A stretch of DNA of 57,720 nt. Origin: Thermoleophilia bacterium (GTDB lineage: Bacteria; Actinomycetota; Thermoleophilia; Gaiellales; Gaiellaceae). Under the pieces are notes generated by a model. The model saw only the letters and a list, made by a program, of their open reading frames with translations, made no database searches and was not told the DNA's origin. Below are positions 18,410 to 28,978 of the stretch, in pieces (position 1 is the first letter of the stretch; the number at the start of each line of letters is the position of its first letter). The DNA lies in NCBI GenBank assembly GCA_009694305.1, contig SHVL01000013.1, positions 1 through 57,720 on the forward strand. Reading direction: 5' to 3'. A program made the position numbers and the translations under genes.

Positions 18410-20736
18410 GTGAGCGCTTCGCAGAAACGACTTTCGCTCACCGTCTCGCTCGCCCTCGCCGTCGTCGCCGTGGGTGTCGGTGCCGTCGCGCGGGAGGCGG
18501 CCGCCGGAGGTGCGGATCGACAGGTGGCAGCGCCGGGTGGAGGTCTCTCCCAATCACCTGCGTCCAACGCCGCCCCGGTCAGGGCGCCGCTGGCGGGGCC
18601 GACCCGGGTTTCATCGGTCGCAGGGTTTGGCTCCTCGTCCTTCCAGGCTGTTGCTTCGGCCGGGCGGGCACGGGGCGCTGCCGCCGCGGTCGGAGCCGCA
18701 CACGCGGCAGGGCTCGCCGTCACGGCCGACGGGATCAGGGTCATCGTGGTCGCACATCCCGGAGGGGTCGCTGCAGCGCGAGCCGCGGTAACGGTGCACG
18801 GGGGAACCTTCGAGCGATCTGCGGGTGATCTCGTGCAGGCGCTCGTCACCGGCGAAGAGATAGCCACTCTCAACGCCGCCGGCTTCACAGCATCGGGCCT
18901 CCGCGGGACAGGAGTCAAGGTCGGCATCATCGACCTCGGCTTTCAGGGATACGCGGCGTTGCTCGGCACCGAGCTCCCTACCTCGGTGACGACGCGCGAT
19001 TTCTGTGGTGGCAACCTCACGACGGCGGAGCAGCACGGAACGGCTTCGGACTGGAGTCGTACAGCTCCCGGGGGCCGAACATCGCCGGCGTGGTCAAACC
19101 CGATGTGAGTGGCTACGACGCTGTTTCCTCCGCGATCTACGGTGCGTTCGGGAGTTGCGGTGTCAGCGGCTTCAGCGGCACCTCCGCCTCGTCGCCGGGG
19201 ATTGCCGGGGCGGCCGCGCTCCTGCTCGAGCAGAGCCCGGGCCTCACGCCAGCGCAGCTTCAGGCGAAGATCGCATCGTTCGCCGTAGACCAGGGCGTCG
19301 CCGGGACGGACAACCTGTACGGCGCCGGCCGCGTGGTTCTGCCCACGCTCGTGCTCAACACGTCCCTGCCTACACTCTCCGGCACGTTGCAGACCGGCGT
19401 GGTGCTCACGGCCGTGCAGGGAACGTGGTCGGGCAGCCCCGCGCCGACCTTCACCTATCAGTTCGAGCGGTGTGACGCCGCTGGTGCTTCCTGCGTGGAT
19501 ACCGGGCCTGCGTCGGTGACCATGACGTACGCGCTCGCGAATCCGGCCGACGCCGGCAAGCGGATCCGGGTGAAGGAGATCGCCACGACCGTCAACGGGT
19601 CGGTGACCGCGGAATCGGCCGCGACGGCGCAGATCGCCGCGGCGCCACTCAACTCCGTGCTGCCGGTGATCACGGGAGCTGCGACCACCGGGCAGTTGCT
19701 GACCGCGACGACGGGCACGTGGACGGGCTTTCCGACACCCTCGTTCAGCTTCCAGTGGGAGCGCTGCGATGCGACGGGTGCGGCATGCTCTGACATCGGG
19801 CTCGCGACCGCTGCGGCCTATCTCGCCGGGACGCTCGACCTCGGCCTGACGCTCCGGGTCAAGGTCGGTGCGTCGAACGCGTCCGGTACTGCAGCCCCGG
19901 TGGAGTCCGGAAAGACAGCCGTGATCTCGGCTCCGGCGGGTGGCGGCGGCGGTGGCGGTGGCGGCGGTGGTGGTGGCGGCGGAGCGGGAACCAGCTACCT
20001 CGTCGCCGGGATCAGCGGTCCTGCCACGGCCAGGGTCGGTGACTCGATCGCCTACGAAGTCACGGCGCAGGACATCGGCACTGGTGGCTCCGACGGGGTT
20101 GTCGCCACGATCAGGCTGGCGACGGGGGTCACCTTCGCGGCCGTCTCGTTCGACCGGGGCCAGGGGTGCACGGGGACGACGGTACTGACCTGCAGGCTCG
20201 ACTTCCTGAACGGGCCGCTCGTCGCACACCTCCGCATCGACGCACGGGTCGGTGCGCAGGGTGCGCTCGCGACGACGGTCGTGCTCAGCGCGCGTCAGTC
20301 GGAGCTGAGCCCGGCCAACAACACGGCGTCGGTGACGACCGTTGTTGCCCCGGTGGAGGTCGTCCCGACCGTGACCGTGCTGCCCGTGCCGAACCTCGTG
20401 CGCAAGGGTGTGGGAACCGTGAGGCCTGTGCGCCTGGGCGGGAAGGCCTCGCTCGCGTTCGGCGCCGTCCTCAACCGTCCCGCGCGCGTTCGCCTGACGG
20501 TGAAGCCGGTGGGAGTGACCAGGTCGCTCCTGCTCGGAGCGGGCAGTCGGGTCGGGTCACGCAGGCTCACCTCGAGCGCCTTCTCGATGAGTTCTGTGCT
20601 CGGCGCCGGGACGTTCTCGGTCAGGGTCGTTGTCGGCAGCCGCCCGCTCGCGAAGGGGAAGGCCTACGTTGCCACGCTCGTCGCCACGACCCCCGACGGC
20701 CGGACGAGTACGCTGACGCTGACGTTCAAGGGGTAG
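18410..20736 (+). pseudogene. Subtilisin-like (S8) serine protease, disrupted by internal deletion and frameshift
   Basis: Asp motif GVKVGIIDLGFQG and His motif QHGTA in ORF 18359-19108; SYSSRGP...VKPDV and GTSASSPGIAGAAALL in another frame (ORF 19090-20736). Confidence 0.75.
19940..19983 (+). repeat. Poly-glycine coding GGN tract
   Basis: ggtggcggcggcggtggcggtggcggcggtggtggtggcggcgga. Confidence 0.85.
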
Positions 20737-20777
20737 GAGCCGGGTCGTTGCCCGCGGCAGCTGCGGCCGCAGTCGCG

Positions 20778-21482
20778 TCAGTCGCGGCGACAGCAGGTCC
20801 AGATCATGTCGTCGTGGCCCCGGTAGGGGCGCCGGTCGAACCAGCCGTACAGGTCGGCGACGTCGAACCCCGCCTCGTCGATCAGGCGACGCCATTCGAT
20901 CGCCGAGAGCCAGTGCAGCTCCATCGCCGCCGTGGACTCGCCCGACCGCACCGACAGGAGCAGCGAGCGGCGGCTCTCGTCCCAGTCGGCCCGCTCGAAG
21001 ATGCCTGCCTCCCGTTCGAGCCAGAGGCCATTCGTCTCGACGATGTCTTCGGGGCTCGGTGCGAACACGTCGAACACGAGGCGCCCTCCCGGCTCGAGGA
21101 GGTCGTGCGCGGCCCGTAGCGCCCGGAGCTTCTCGGCTTCGTCAGGCAGGTGGAGCAACGACCGGAAGGGGCAGATGACGAGGTGGACGTGCTCGGTGAC
21201 CGGAGGGTCACACAGGTCGCCGACGCGTAGGTCTACGAGTGCGCCGACCCCGCGTTCCTCTGCAAGAGCCCGGGCACGCGCCAGCATGCTCGTGGAGAGG
21301 TCGATCCCGATCACCTTGCGTCCGGCCTGTGCGATCGGAACAGCAATCCTCCCCGACCCGACCGCGAGCTCGACGACGGGGCCGTCACATCGCTTCGCCT
21401 CGCCGACGTAGAACGCGATGTCCTCGACCACGGAGACGCTCCACGCGTCGTAGATCTCCGCAATCGCGTCATAGAGAGCCAC
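20778..21482 (-). CDS. Class I SAM-dependent methyltransferase
   Basis: VVELAVGSGRIAVPIAQAGRKVIGIDLSTSML, LLEPGGRLVFDVF. Confidence 0.88.
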   Translation of the reverse strand: MALYDAIAEIYDAWSVSVVEDIAFYVGEAKRCDGPVVELAVGSGRIAVPIAQAGRKVIGIDLSTSMLARARALAEERGVGALVDLRVGDLCDPPVTEHVHLVICPFRSLLHLPDEAEKLRALRAAHDLLEPGGRLVFDVFAPSPEDIVETNGLWLEREAGIFERADWDESRRSLLLSVRSGESTAAMELHWLSAIEWRRLIDEAGFDVADLYGWFDRRPYRGHDDMIWTCCRRD

Positions 21483-21538
21483 GCGAAGAGTGTAGGGGTG
21501 CTATCCCGGGGCGAGCGCGTTGGTAGGCTCGGCCCTCC

Positions 21539-22534
21539 ATGGATGCCGAAGCACTCGAGCGCGAAGGACTTGCGGCTGCCGCTGCCGCAATCTCGGCCGA
21601 CGCTGTCGAGGCCGTCCGGATCGAGTTCCTGGGGCGCAAGAGCGCAATCAAGCAGGCGCTACGCGACGTGCGCGACCGCGAGACCGGGATGACGTTGAAC
21701 GCCGTACGCGAGCGGCTCGAGACGGCGATCGACGAGCGCGAGAGCGTGCTCGCGCGCGCGGAGCTCGATGCGCGGCTGACGCAGGAGCGGGTGGACGTGA
21801 CCCTCCCCGTGGGCGGCCAGACGCGGGGAAGCCTGCACCTGATCACCCAGATCCGGCGGGAGGTCGAGGACATCTTCCTCGGTCTCGGCTACCGCGTCGT
21901 GGACGGCCGCGAGGTCGAGACGACCCGCTACAACTTCGACGGGCTGAACTTTCCCGCAGGCCATCCGGCTCGCTCGCCGCTCGCAACGCTCTTCATCGAC
22001 GAGGAGACCGTCCTGCGGACGGAGACATCGCCATCGCAGATTCGCACGATGGAGATGCAGCAGCCGCCCGTCTACATGGTCTCGCTCGGTCGCACCTACC
22101 GGCGCGACACGCCCGACGCGACGCACTCACCGATCTTCCATCAGGTCGAGGGGCTCGTCGTGGACGAGGGCATCACGCTCGCTGACCTGACCGGGACGCT
22201 CGACCTCCTCTTCAAGAAGCTGTTCGGTGAGCAGCGACGGAGCGAGTTCAGGACACATTACTTCCCGTTCACGGAGCCGTCGATCGAGGCCTACGTCTCC
22301 TGCCACATCTGCGACGGCGACGGGTGCCCGGTCTGCCGCCACTCGGGGTGGATCGAGGTCGGAGGAGCCGGCATGGTGGACCCCAGACTCTTCGAGTTCG
22401 TGGGCTACGACCCCGAGCGCTACAGCGGATTCGCATTCGGCTGGGGGCTCGAGCGCATCGCGATGCTCCGCCACGAGTTCCCTGACCTCCGTGAGCTGTG
22501 GCGCAACGACCTGCGTTTCTCGAGGCAGTTCTGA
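21539..22534 (+). CDS. pheS: Phenylalanyl-tRNA synthetase alpha subunit
   Basis: EFLGRKSAIKQALRDV, HPARSPLATLFID, VYMVSLGRTYRRDTPDATHSPIFHQVEGLVVD. Confidence 0.97.
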   Translation: MDAEALEREGLAAAAAAISADAVEAVRIEFLGRKSAIKQALRDVRDRETGMTLNAVRERLETAIDERESVLARAELDARLTQERVDVTLPVGGQTRGSLHLITQIRREVEDIFLGLGYRVVDGREVETTRYNFDGLNFPAGHPARSPLATLFIDEETVLRTETSPSQIRTMEMQQPPVYMVSLGRTYRRDTPDATHSPIFHQVEGLVVDEGITLADLTGTLDLLFKKLFGEQRRSEFRTHYFPFTEPSIEAYVSCHICDGDGCPVCRHSGWIEVGGAGMVDPRLFEFVGYDPERYSGFAFGWGLERIAMLRHEFPDLRELWRNDLRFSRQF

Positions 22535-22589
22535 TGCAGCGTCCTGCAACGATCCTTCGGACATGTTCGCTGCAGGACGCTGCATCAGA
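22530..22589. repeat. Perfect 19-bp inverted repeat with 22-nt loop over the pheS stop codon
   Basis: TCTGATGCAGCGTCCTGCA (22530-22548) / TGCAGGACGCTGCATCAGA (22571-22589). Confidence 0.95.
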
Positions 22590-22700
22590 TGCTCGCTGCT
22601 CGCGGGTCAGCTGCTGTGCAGCTGCCCCGCGAGATCCTGAAGGGGCGCTCTTCGCGTGCCCGGGAACCATGACGCGTCCGGTGAACGAGGCACCGCACTA

Positions 22701-24995
22701 GTGCGCGCACCTCTCTCCTGGCTGCGTGAGTACGTTCGCGTGGATGCGACGGCGGAAGAGATCGCGCGCCGACTCGCCGTCTCGTCACTCGAGGTCGATC
22801 GCGTTATCGAGATGGGCGTCGAGGACGTCGGCGACAACCTCTCCTACCTGCGCGTCGGCCGCGTTCTCTCGGCCGACAAGCACCCGAACGCCGATAAACT
22901 GCAGCTCTGCCAGCTCGACACGGGGGAGGGAGAGCCGCGGCAGATCGTCTGCGGCGCCTGGAACTTCGGCGTCGGGGCCACGGTCGCGGTCGGGCTTCCC
23001 GGCGTGCTGCTGCCGGGCTTCCCGGCGCCGCTCGACGAGCGCCCGCTGCGCGGCGAGCTCTCCCGCGGGATGATTCTCGCCGAGGACGAGATCGGCCTCG
23101 GCTCCGACCACGCCGGAATCATGATTCTCCCCGACGGCATCGAGCCGGGCACGCCGCTGTCGGACGTGTTGCCCGTGCACGAGCAGGTGCTCGACCTGAC
23201 ACCGACGATGAACCGCGTAGACCTGCTCTCGATGGTCGGCCTGGCTCGCGAGGTGGCAACACTCTTCGACGGCGAGCTTCTGCCGATCGCCGTTGACGAC
23301 CCGCCGGCCCTCGAGACGGAGCCGGTCGATGTCACGGTCGAAGACCCGCTGGGCTGCCCGCGGTACCTCGCTCGCGTGTTCAGGGGCGTCACGGTCGCGC
23401 CGTCGCCGATGTGGCTCAGGGCCCGGTTGCACGCGGCAGGAATGCGGTCGATCTCGAATGTAGTGGACGTCACGAACTACGTCATGCACGTCTACGGCAG
23501 CCCGCTGCACGTCTTTGACCGGACGAAGCTCGAGGGCGGGCGGATCGTCGTTCGCCGCGCCACCGCAGGCGAGGAGATCCGTACGCTCGACGGCATCCCG
23601 AGGAAGCTCGACACGCGGGATCTCCTGATCACCGACGGAGAGAAGGCTGTCGCCCTCGCGGCGATCATGGGCGGTGAGGACAGCGAGGTCACGGACGCGA
23701 CGACGGAGGTGCTCCTCGAGGCTGCGAACTTCGAGCCGATCGGAATCATGGGCAGCTCGGAGCGCCTCGGCCTTCGTACCGAGGGATCGAACCGCTGGGA
23801 GAAGGGCGTCGATCCGTATCAGGCAGAGGCGGCCGCGGTGCTCGCCAGCCGACTCCTGGTGGACTTCACGGGAGCAGAGCTGACAGGAAGCACCGATATC
23901 CATTCGGGGCTTCCGGAGCGGCCCGTCGTCCGGCTGCGTACCGATCGCACGGATCGCATCGTCGGTCTCGTCGTCTCCTCCGAGGAGCAGCGGTCGATCC
24001 TCGACCGGCTCGGCTTCGAGGTGAGCGAGGACTGGGACGTGACGGTGCCGACGTGGCGCGCTCGTGATGTCACGCGCGAGATCGACGTGATCGAGGAGGT
24101 GGCGCGCGTCGTCCTGCCGCGCGTTCCGAGGACGATGCCGCTGCGTCGGCTCGTGGAGGGGCACCTGACCGGCGACCAGCGCCTGCGACGCGTGCTCGAG
24201 GACGTTCTGACGGGCGCCGGTTTCTCGGAGGCCTACACGTGGAGCCTCGTCGCGAACGACCCGGACCCGTCTGCCATTCGCCTCTCCGACCCGATGAGCG
24301 GCGACCAGGCGATTCTCCGGACGACCCTGATCCACGGTCTTGTCGAGGCAGCACGTGAGAACGTCGATGCGGGGAACGCCGGCATCAGGCTCTTCGAGTT
24401 CGCGCGCGTCTACCTCCCGTCAGATGAGCAGCTACCCGAGGAGCGCTGGCGCGTTGCCGGCATCGCCGCGGGTGGATTCGACGCAGCCCGTGCAGCCGTC
24501 GAAGTCGTGTATGACGCTCTCCATCTCGGCCTGCGGGTGCGCCGCGCACAGCGCCCGTTTCTGCATCCGGGCAAGGCGGGTGAAACCGACGCAGGCTGGC
24601 TCGGGGAGCTGCATCCGGCGTTGCTCGATGGCTCGTGGGGCGTGTTCGAGCTCGACGTCGCGACCCTGATCGGGCCGGTGCCCGAGAGGATCCTCTACGA
24701 CGACGTGATCACCTTCCCGCCGCTGCGCCAGGACATCGCGGTCGTCGTCGAGGAGGAGGTCGAAGCAGCTGCTCTCGTTGACGTGATCCTCGAAGCAGGG
24801 GCACCGGAGCTGCGCGAGGCACGCGTCTTCGACGTCTACCGTGGCGACCAGGTGGGTGAGGGGCGCAAGTCGGTCGCGATCCACCTGTCTTTTCAGGTGC
24901 CAGACCGGACGCTGTCCGACGACGACGCGCTGGTCGTGCGGCAGCGTGTGGTCGCGGCGCTCGCAGACCGGTTCGAGGCGGAACTTCGCGGCTGA
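22701..24995 (+). CDS. pheT: Phenylalanyl-tRNA synthetase beta subunit
   Basis: VRAPLSWLREYVRVDATAEEIARRL ... KHPNADKLQLCQLDTGEGE ... EVARVVLPRVPRTMPL; GTG start. Confidence 0.96.
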   Translation: MRAPLSWLREYVRVDATAEEIARRLAVSSLEVDRVIEMGVEDVGDNLSYLRVGRVLSADKHPNADKLQLCQLDTGEGEPRQIVCGAWNFGVGATVAVGLPGVLLPGFPAPLDERPLRGELSRGMILAEDEIGLGSDHAGIMILPDGIEPGTPLSDVLPVHEQVLDLTPTMNRVDLLSMVGLAREVATLFDGELLPIAVDDPPALETEPVDVTVEDPLGCPRYLARVFRGVTVAPSPMWLRARLHAAGMRSISNVVDVTNYVMHVYGSPLHVFDRTKLEGGRIVVRRATAGEEIRTLDGIPRKLDTRDLLITDGEKAVALAAIMGGEDSEVTDATTEVLLEAANFEPIGIMGSSERLGLRTEGSNRWEKGVDPYQAEAAAVLASRLLVDFTGAELTGSTDIHSGLPERPVVRLRTDRTDRIVGLVVSSEEQRSILDRLGFEVSEDWDVTVPTWRARDVTREIDVIEEVARVVLPRVPRTMPLRRLVEGHLTGDQRLRRVLEDVLTGAGFSEAYTWSLVANDPDPSAIRLSDPMSGDQAILRTTLIHGLVEAARENVDAGNAGIRLFEFARVYLPSDEQLPEERWRVAGIAAGGFDAARAAVEVVYDALHLGLRVRRAQRPFLHPGKAGETDAGWLGELHPALLDGSWGVFELDVATLIGPVPERILYDDVITFPPLRQDIAVVVEEEVEAAALVDVILEAGAPELREARVFDVYRGDQVGEGRKSVAIHLSFQVPDRTLSDDDALVVRQRVVAALADRFEAELRG

Positions 24996-25073
24996 CCAGA
25001 GCGTTCTCGTGGTGCAGTCGTGGAGCGGCGGTTGGTTGCTCTCTCCGCCTCCGCGCCTTCTGACACGGGGTGC

Positions 25074-25736
25074 TTACAGGGTCTTGCCACCCACGAGCCA
25101 CACGGGCCCCTGGGTGTCTACGTTGTCGGTGTCGGAGAGAACCCGCAGCACGCAGGCCGCCCCGACGATGCCCTCATCGTCGAGGCGCTCGAAGCAGCGC
25201 CGCGCCATCGACGGCGAGGCGCCGTAGCCCGAGCGCCCCGAGCAGCGGAAGGTGAAGACGAGTCGCGAGCCGCTGCGCGTCGGGTTGAGCGGCGCGCACA
25301 GGAGTGCCGTGCGATCGAGGAGCGTGCTCGAGTCGATCGCGAGTTCGCAGAGCAGATCCGTCCAGTCGGAGGGTAGAGGCGCGAGCGCCGCATCCCAGCT
25401 CCCGGCAACAGAGCCGGTCTGTCGCGACGCATTCCCGGCGTCCTCCGGGGCGGTAGCGACGCGGGTCCGGACGTTGGACTGCTCCAGGTGGCACCAGATC
25501 CGGTCACGGTCGAGGAGCCCGAACAGCCGCAAGGCAGTCTGCTGGCTCTGCGGCCCTGCGCTGCTCTCGACCTCGAACACGAGCGACGCGCCGACCTTGC
25601 CGGCGTTGATCGAACCGAGAACCTGCCCTACGCGAGCGAGGTCACCCGGCTGATCGGGTGTCAGCGTCAGCCGGGCCTGCTCCCAGTCTGTCGGGAAGCC
25701 GTCCGCCATCGTGCGCCACTGATCGACAAGTCTCAT
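25074..25736 (-). CDS. Hypothetical protein
   Basis: 220-aa ORF MRLVDQWRTMADGFPTDWEQARLTLTPDQ... Confidence 0.6.
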   Translation of the reverse strand: MRLVDQWRTMADGFPTDWEQARLTLTPDQPGDLARVGQVLGSINAGKVGASLVFEVESSAGPQSQQTALRLFGLLDRDRIWCHLEQSNVRTRVATAPEDAGNASRQTGSVAGSWDAALAPLPSDWTDLLCELAIDSSTLLDRTALLCAPLNPTRSGSRLVFTFRCSGRSGYGASPSMARRCFERLDDEGIVGAACVLRVLSDTDNVDTQGPVWLVGGKTL

Positions 25737-25833
25737 GGTTGTTCAGCATAATGACGGCGATGCAACCGGTAGGAGAAGAGCTGCGTGCACCCAACGCAAG
25801 ATTCAGCCTGGCACCCGTGAGGAGACACCACTC

Positions 25834-27069
25834 GTGACGACCGACGTCAAGCTTCCCCGACTCGGACAGGGAATGGAGTCCGGCACGATCGTTCGCTGGC
25901 TCAAGGCGGAAGGTGATCCTGTCAAGGTGCACGAGCCGCTCTACGAGCTCGACACCGACAAGGTGACGCAGGAGGTCGAGTCGGAGGTTGACGGTGTCCT
26001 GCTGAAGATTCTCGTGCAGGAGGGGGAAACGGCAGTCGGGGCGACGATCGCGGTGATCGGACAGGGAACCGACGGAGCTCCCGGCGAGTCGATGCCGGCC
26101 GAGCCTGCCACCCCCACACCATCAGCCGACCCGCCCCCGGGAGCCGTGCAGCCACGGGTGGGGCCGTCGGGTCATGACGGCGGCGGGGCCGGCTCCGGCG
26201 CGCACCCGGGCGCCCGGCTCAAGGCGTCACCGCTTGCAAGGCGGATTGCGCGCGAGCGTGGACTCGATCTGTCGGCGGTCTCCGGCAGTGGGCCCGACGG
26301 CCGCATCCTTGCAGAGGACGTCGAACACGCCGGCACGGGGATTTCTTCGCAGGCTACGGCGGCGCCCGTTGTACGGCAGCCTGCCCAAGAGGTCGAGGTG
26401 ATCGCGCTCACTGCGACCCGCAAGACGATCGCGCGCCGGCTCACCGAAGCCTGGGCGGCACCGGTCTTCCAGCTCGGTGTCTCGGCCGACATGACAGAGA
26501 CTCTGCGCCTCCGGGAGCAATCCGTGGCGCGGCTTGCAGAGGGTGACGTGAAACCGACCGTCAACGATCTTCTCACGAAGCTCGTCGGGGTGGCCCTCAT
26601 GCGGCACCGGGCGCTGAACGCGACCTTCATGGGTAGCGAGATCCACCGCCATCCCGGCGCCCACGTCGGCATGGCCGTCGCTGCCCCGAGCGGCCTCGTC
26701 GTCCCCGTCATCCGAGACGTAGACAGCCGCAGCGTGCAGGAGATCGCCCGTGACCGCGCCGATCTCGTCGGCCGTGCCCGCGCTGGCAAGGCGACCCTGC
26801 AGGACATGGAGGGCGGCACGTTCACGATCTCCAACCTGGGGATGTTCGGCATCGAGCAGTTCGTCGCGGTGATCAATCCACCGCAGGTCGCCATCCTCGC
26901 GGTCGGAGCGGTGAAGGACACGCCGGTCGTCGTTGACGGCGAGATCGACATCGCGCCGATGATGCACGTCGTTCTGACCTGTGACCACCGCGCGATCGAC
27001 GGGGCCGACGGGGCCGAGTTCCTGCAAACGCTCGTCGCGCTGATCGAGCAACCGGCGCTCGCTCTCTGA
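25834..27069 (+). CDS. 2-oxo acid dehydrogenase E2 component (dihydrolipoamide acyltransferase)
   Basis: Lipoyl domain LYELDTDKVTQEVESEVDGVLLKIL, E3-binding domain ASPLARRIARERGLDLSAVSGSGPDGRI, catalytic LTCDHRAIDGADGAEFLQTL. Confidence 0.94.
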   Translation: MTTDVKLPRLGQGMESGTIVRWLKAEGDPVKVHEPLYELDTDKVTQEVESEVDGVLLKILVQEGETAVGATIAVIGQGTDGAPGESMPAEPATPTPSADPPPGAVQPRVGPSGHDGGGAGSGAHPGARLKASPLARRIARERGLDLSAVSGSGPDGRILAEDVEHAGTGISSQATAAPVVRQPAQEVEVIALTATRKTIARRLTEAWAAPVFQLGVSADMTETLRLREQSVARLAEGDVKPTVNDLLTKLVGVALMRHRALNATFMGSEIHRHPGAHVGMAVAAPSGLVVPVIRDVDSRSVQEIARDRADLVGRARAGKATLQDMEGGTFTISNLGMFGIEQFVAVINPPQVAILAVGAVKDTPVVVDGEIDIAPMMHVVLTCDHRAIDGADGAEFLQTLVALIEQPALAL

Positions 27070-27073
27070 ACAC

Positions 27074-27547
27074 GTGACGGTCGTCGTCCGGAGGGGTGGC
27101 ACGCAGGACGCACGATTCCTGCGCGACATGCTGCACCATGCGTACTACTGGAAGGAACGCGCACCGAGTGGTGGCCCGGGACCGGTGCAGCTCTACGTGA
27201 AGGCGTGGGGGAGGCCGGGCGATACGGCGGTGATCGCGTTGCTCGACGGGTTTCCGGTCGGGGCAGCGTGGTTTCGACTCTTCGAGTCCGAGGCCGCGGG
27301 GTACGGGTTCATCGACGAGCAGACCCCGGAGCTTGCCGTTGCGGTCGTGCCGAGCGCGCGGGGACTCGGGGTCGGCAGCTCGCTCCTCGCGGCACTCCTC
27401 GAGCGGGCCAGAGCCGACGGCTACACGGCGCTCAGCCTTGCCGTCGATCGCCACAACGAGGGTGCGATCGGGCTCTACCGCCAGTTCGGGTTCGTTCAGG
27501 TGCAGGAGGACACGGACTCTCTCACCCTCCGGCTCGAACTCACGTGA
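27074..27547 (+). CDS. GNAT family N-acetyltransferase
   Basis: ELAVAVVPSARGLGVGSSLLAALLERARADGYTALSLAVDRHNEGAIGLYRQFGF. Confidence 0.9.
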   Translation: MTVVVRRGGTQDARFLRDMLHHAYYWKERAPSGGPGPVQLYVKAWGRPGDTAVIALLDGFPVGAAWFRLFESEAAGYGFIDEQTPELAVAVVPSARGLGVGSSLLAALLERARADGYTALSLAVDRHNEGAIGLYRQFGFVQVQEDTDSLTLRLELT

Positions 27548-27586
27548 GTACGATCGTGAGAGAAGTCAGCGACGAAAGGGTGAAGC

Positions 27587-28978
27587 GTGGAATGTGACGT
27601 AGCAGTCCTCGGGGGCGGCCCGGCCGGGTACACCGCGGCGATCCGCGCGGCACAACTCGGAGGCAAGGTCGTCTGTATCGAGCAGGAGCCCGCACTGGGA
27701 GGCACCTGCCTGCGCGTCGGGTGTATCCCCACAAAGGCCTGGGTGCAGACCGCCCACGCACTGCACGATGCGCGCGAGACGTTCGCGAAGCTGGGGGTCG
27801 CGGTCTCCGAGCCACAGCTCGACTTCACTCGGGCTGCCGCCTGGAAAGACGGTGTGGTCGAGCAGATGACAGGTGGTGTCGCCGGGCTTCTGCAGGCAAA
27901 CGGGGTCGAGTGGATCCGGGGCACGGGGCGGTTCACGAGCCCAACGACGATTGCAGTGGAGGGCGGCGAGGGCGTGACGTTCAGGAGCGCGGTCGTCGCG
28001 ACCGGCGCGCATCCCATCCGCCCGCCCATTCCGGGGCTCGACGCGCCGCGCTGCGTGGACTCCTCCGGGCTCCTCGCCCAGACAGAGGTGCCCCGCCGAC
28101 TCGTCGTGCTCGGGGGCGGCATCATCGGCTGCGAGTTCGCCTCGATCTTCGCGCATTTCGGCAGCGAAGTGACGATCGTCGAGATGCTGCCGACGCTCAT
28201 CCCGCAGGAGGATGCCGACGCTGCAAAGGAGCTACGGAAGGCATTCACGCGCCGCGGGATCACGATGCACCTCGAGAAGCAGTGCACGGGCATCGACGAT
28301 CTCGGAGACCATCTCGTCGTGCACTACGGCGACGGGGAGTCGGTCGAGACCGACCTGATGCTCGTTGCCGTCGGCAGGGCACCCAACGTCAGCGGCCTCG
28401 GGCTCGACGAGATCGGCGTCCCGACCGACCCGCGCGCCGGGATTGCAACCGACGACCATATGCGCACTGTGATTCCGACGATCTTTGCCGCGGGTGATGT
28501 GGCAGGCCGCTGGCAGCTTGCCCATACCGCGTTCCGCGAGGGCGAGATAGCGGCCGAGAACGCGATGGGCCACGACACGGCTCTCGGTACCCCGGCCGTA
28601 CCTCGTCCTATCTACACCGATCCGGAGATCGCAGGGGTCGGCCTGACCGAGGCGGAAGCCCGCGAACGCTACGGAGACGCCGTTGCAGTCGGGGTATTCC
28701 CCTGGGTCGCGAACGCCCGCGCCACCATGTCCGGATCGACGACGGGCTGGGTGAAGTCGATCCACGAGACGACCTACGGCGAGCTGCTCGGTCTCATTAT
28801 CGTCGGGCCCCATGCCACCGATCTGATCGAGGTCGGCGTCGTCGCGATCGACGCCGAGGCCACCGTCGAGGTGGTGGCAGACGGGATTGCTCCGCACCCG
28901 ACGCTCTCGGAAGCTATAAAGGAAGCGGGCCTTGTCGCTCTTGGCCGGGCTATCCACCTACCACCAAAGAGGCGCTGA
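27587..28978 (+). CDS. lpdA: Dihydrolipoyl dehydrogenase (E3)
   Basis: AVLGGGPAGYTAAIRAAQLGGKVVCIEQEPALGGTCLRVGCIPTK (CxxxxC redox motif), FAAGDVAGRWQLAHTAFREG. Confidence 0.95.
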   Translation: MECDVAVLGGGPAGYTAAIRAAQLGGKVVCIEQEPALGGTCLRVGCIPTKAWVQTAHALHDARETFAKLGVAVSEPQLDFTRAAAWKDGVVEQMTGGVAGLLQANGVEWIRGTGRFTSPTTIAVEGGEGVTFRSAVVATGAHPIRPPIPGLDAPRCVDSSGLLAQTEVPRRLVVLGGGIIGCEFASIFAHFGSEVTIVEMLPTLIPQEDADAAKELRKAFTRRGITMHLEKQCTGIDDLGDHLVVHYGDGESVETDLMLVAVGRAPNVSGLGLDEIGVPTDPRAGIATDDHMRTVIPTIFAAGDVAGRWQLAHTAFREGEIAAENAMGHDTALGTPAVPRPIYTDPEIAGVGLTEAEARERYGDAVAVGVFPWVANARATMSGSTTGWVKSIHETTYGELLGLIIVGPHATDLIEVGVVAIDAEATVEVVADGIAPHPTLSEAIKEAGLVALGRAIHLPPKRR

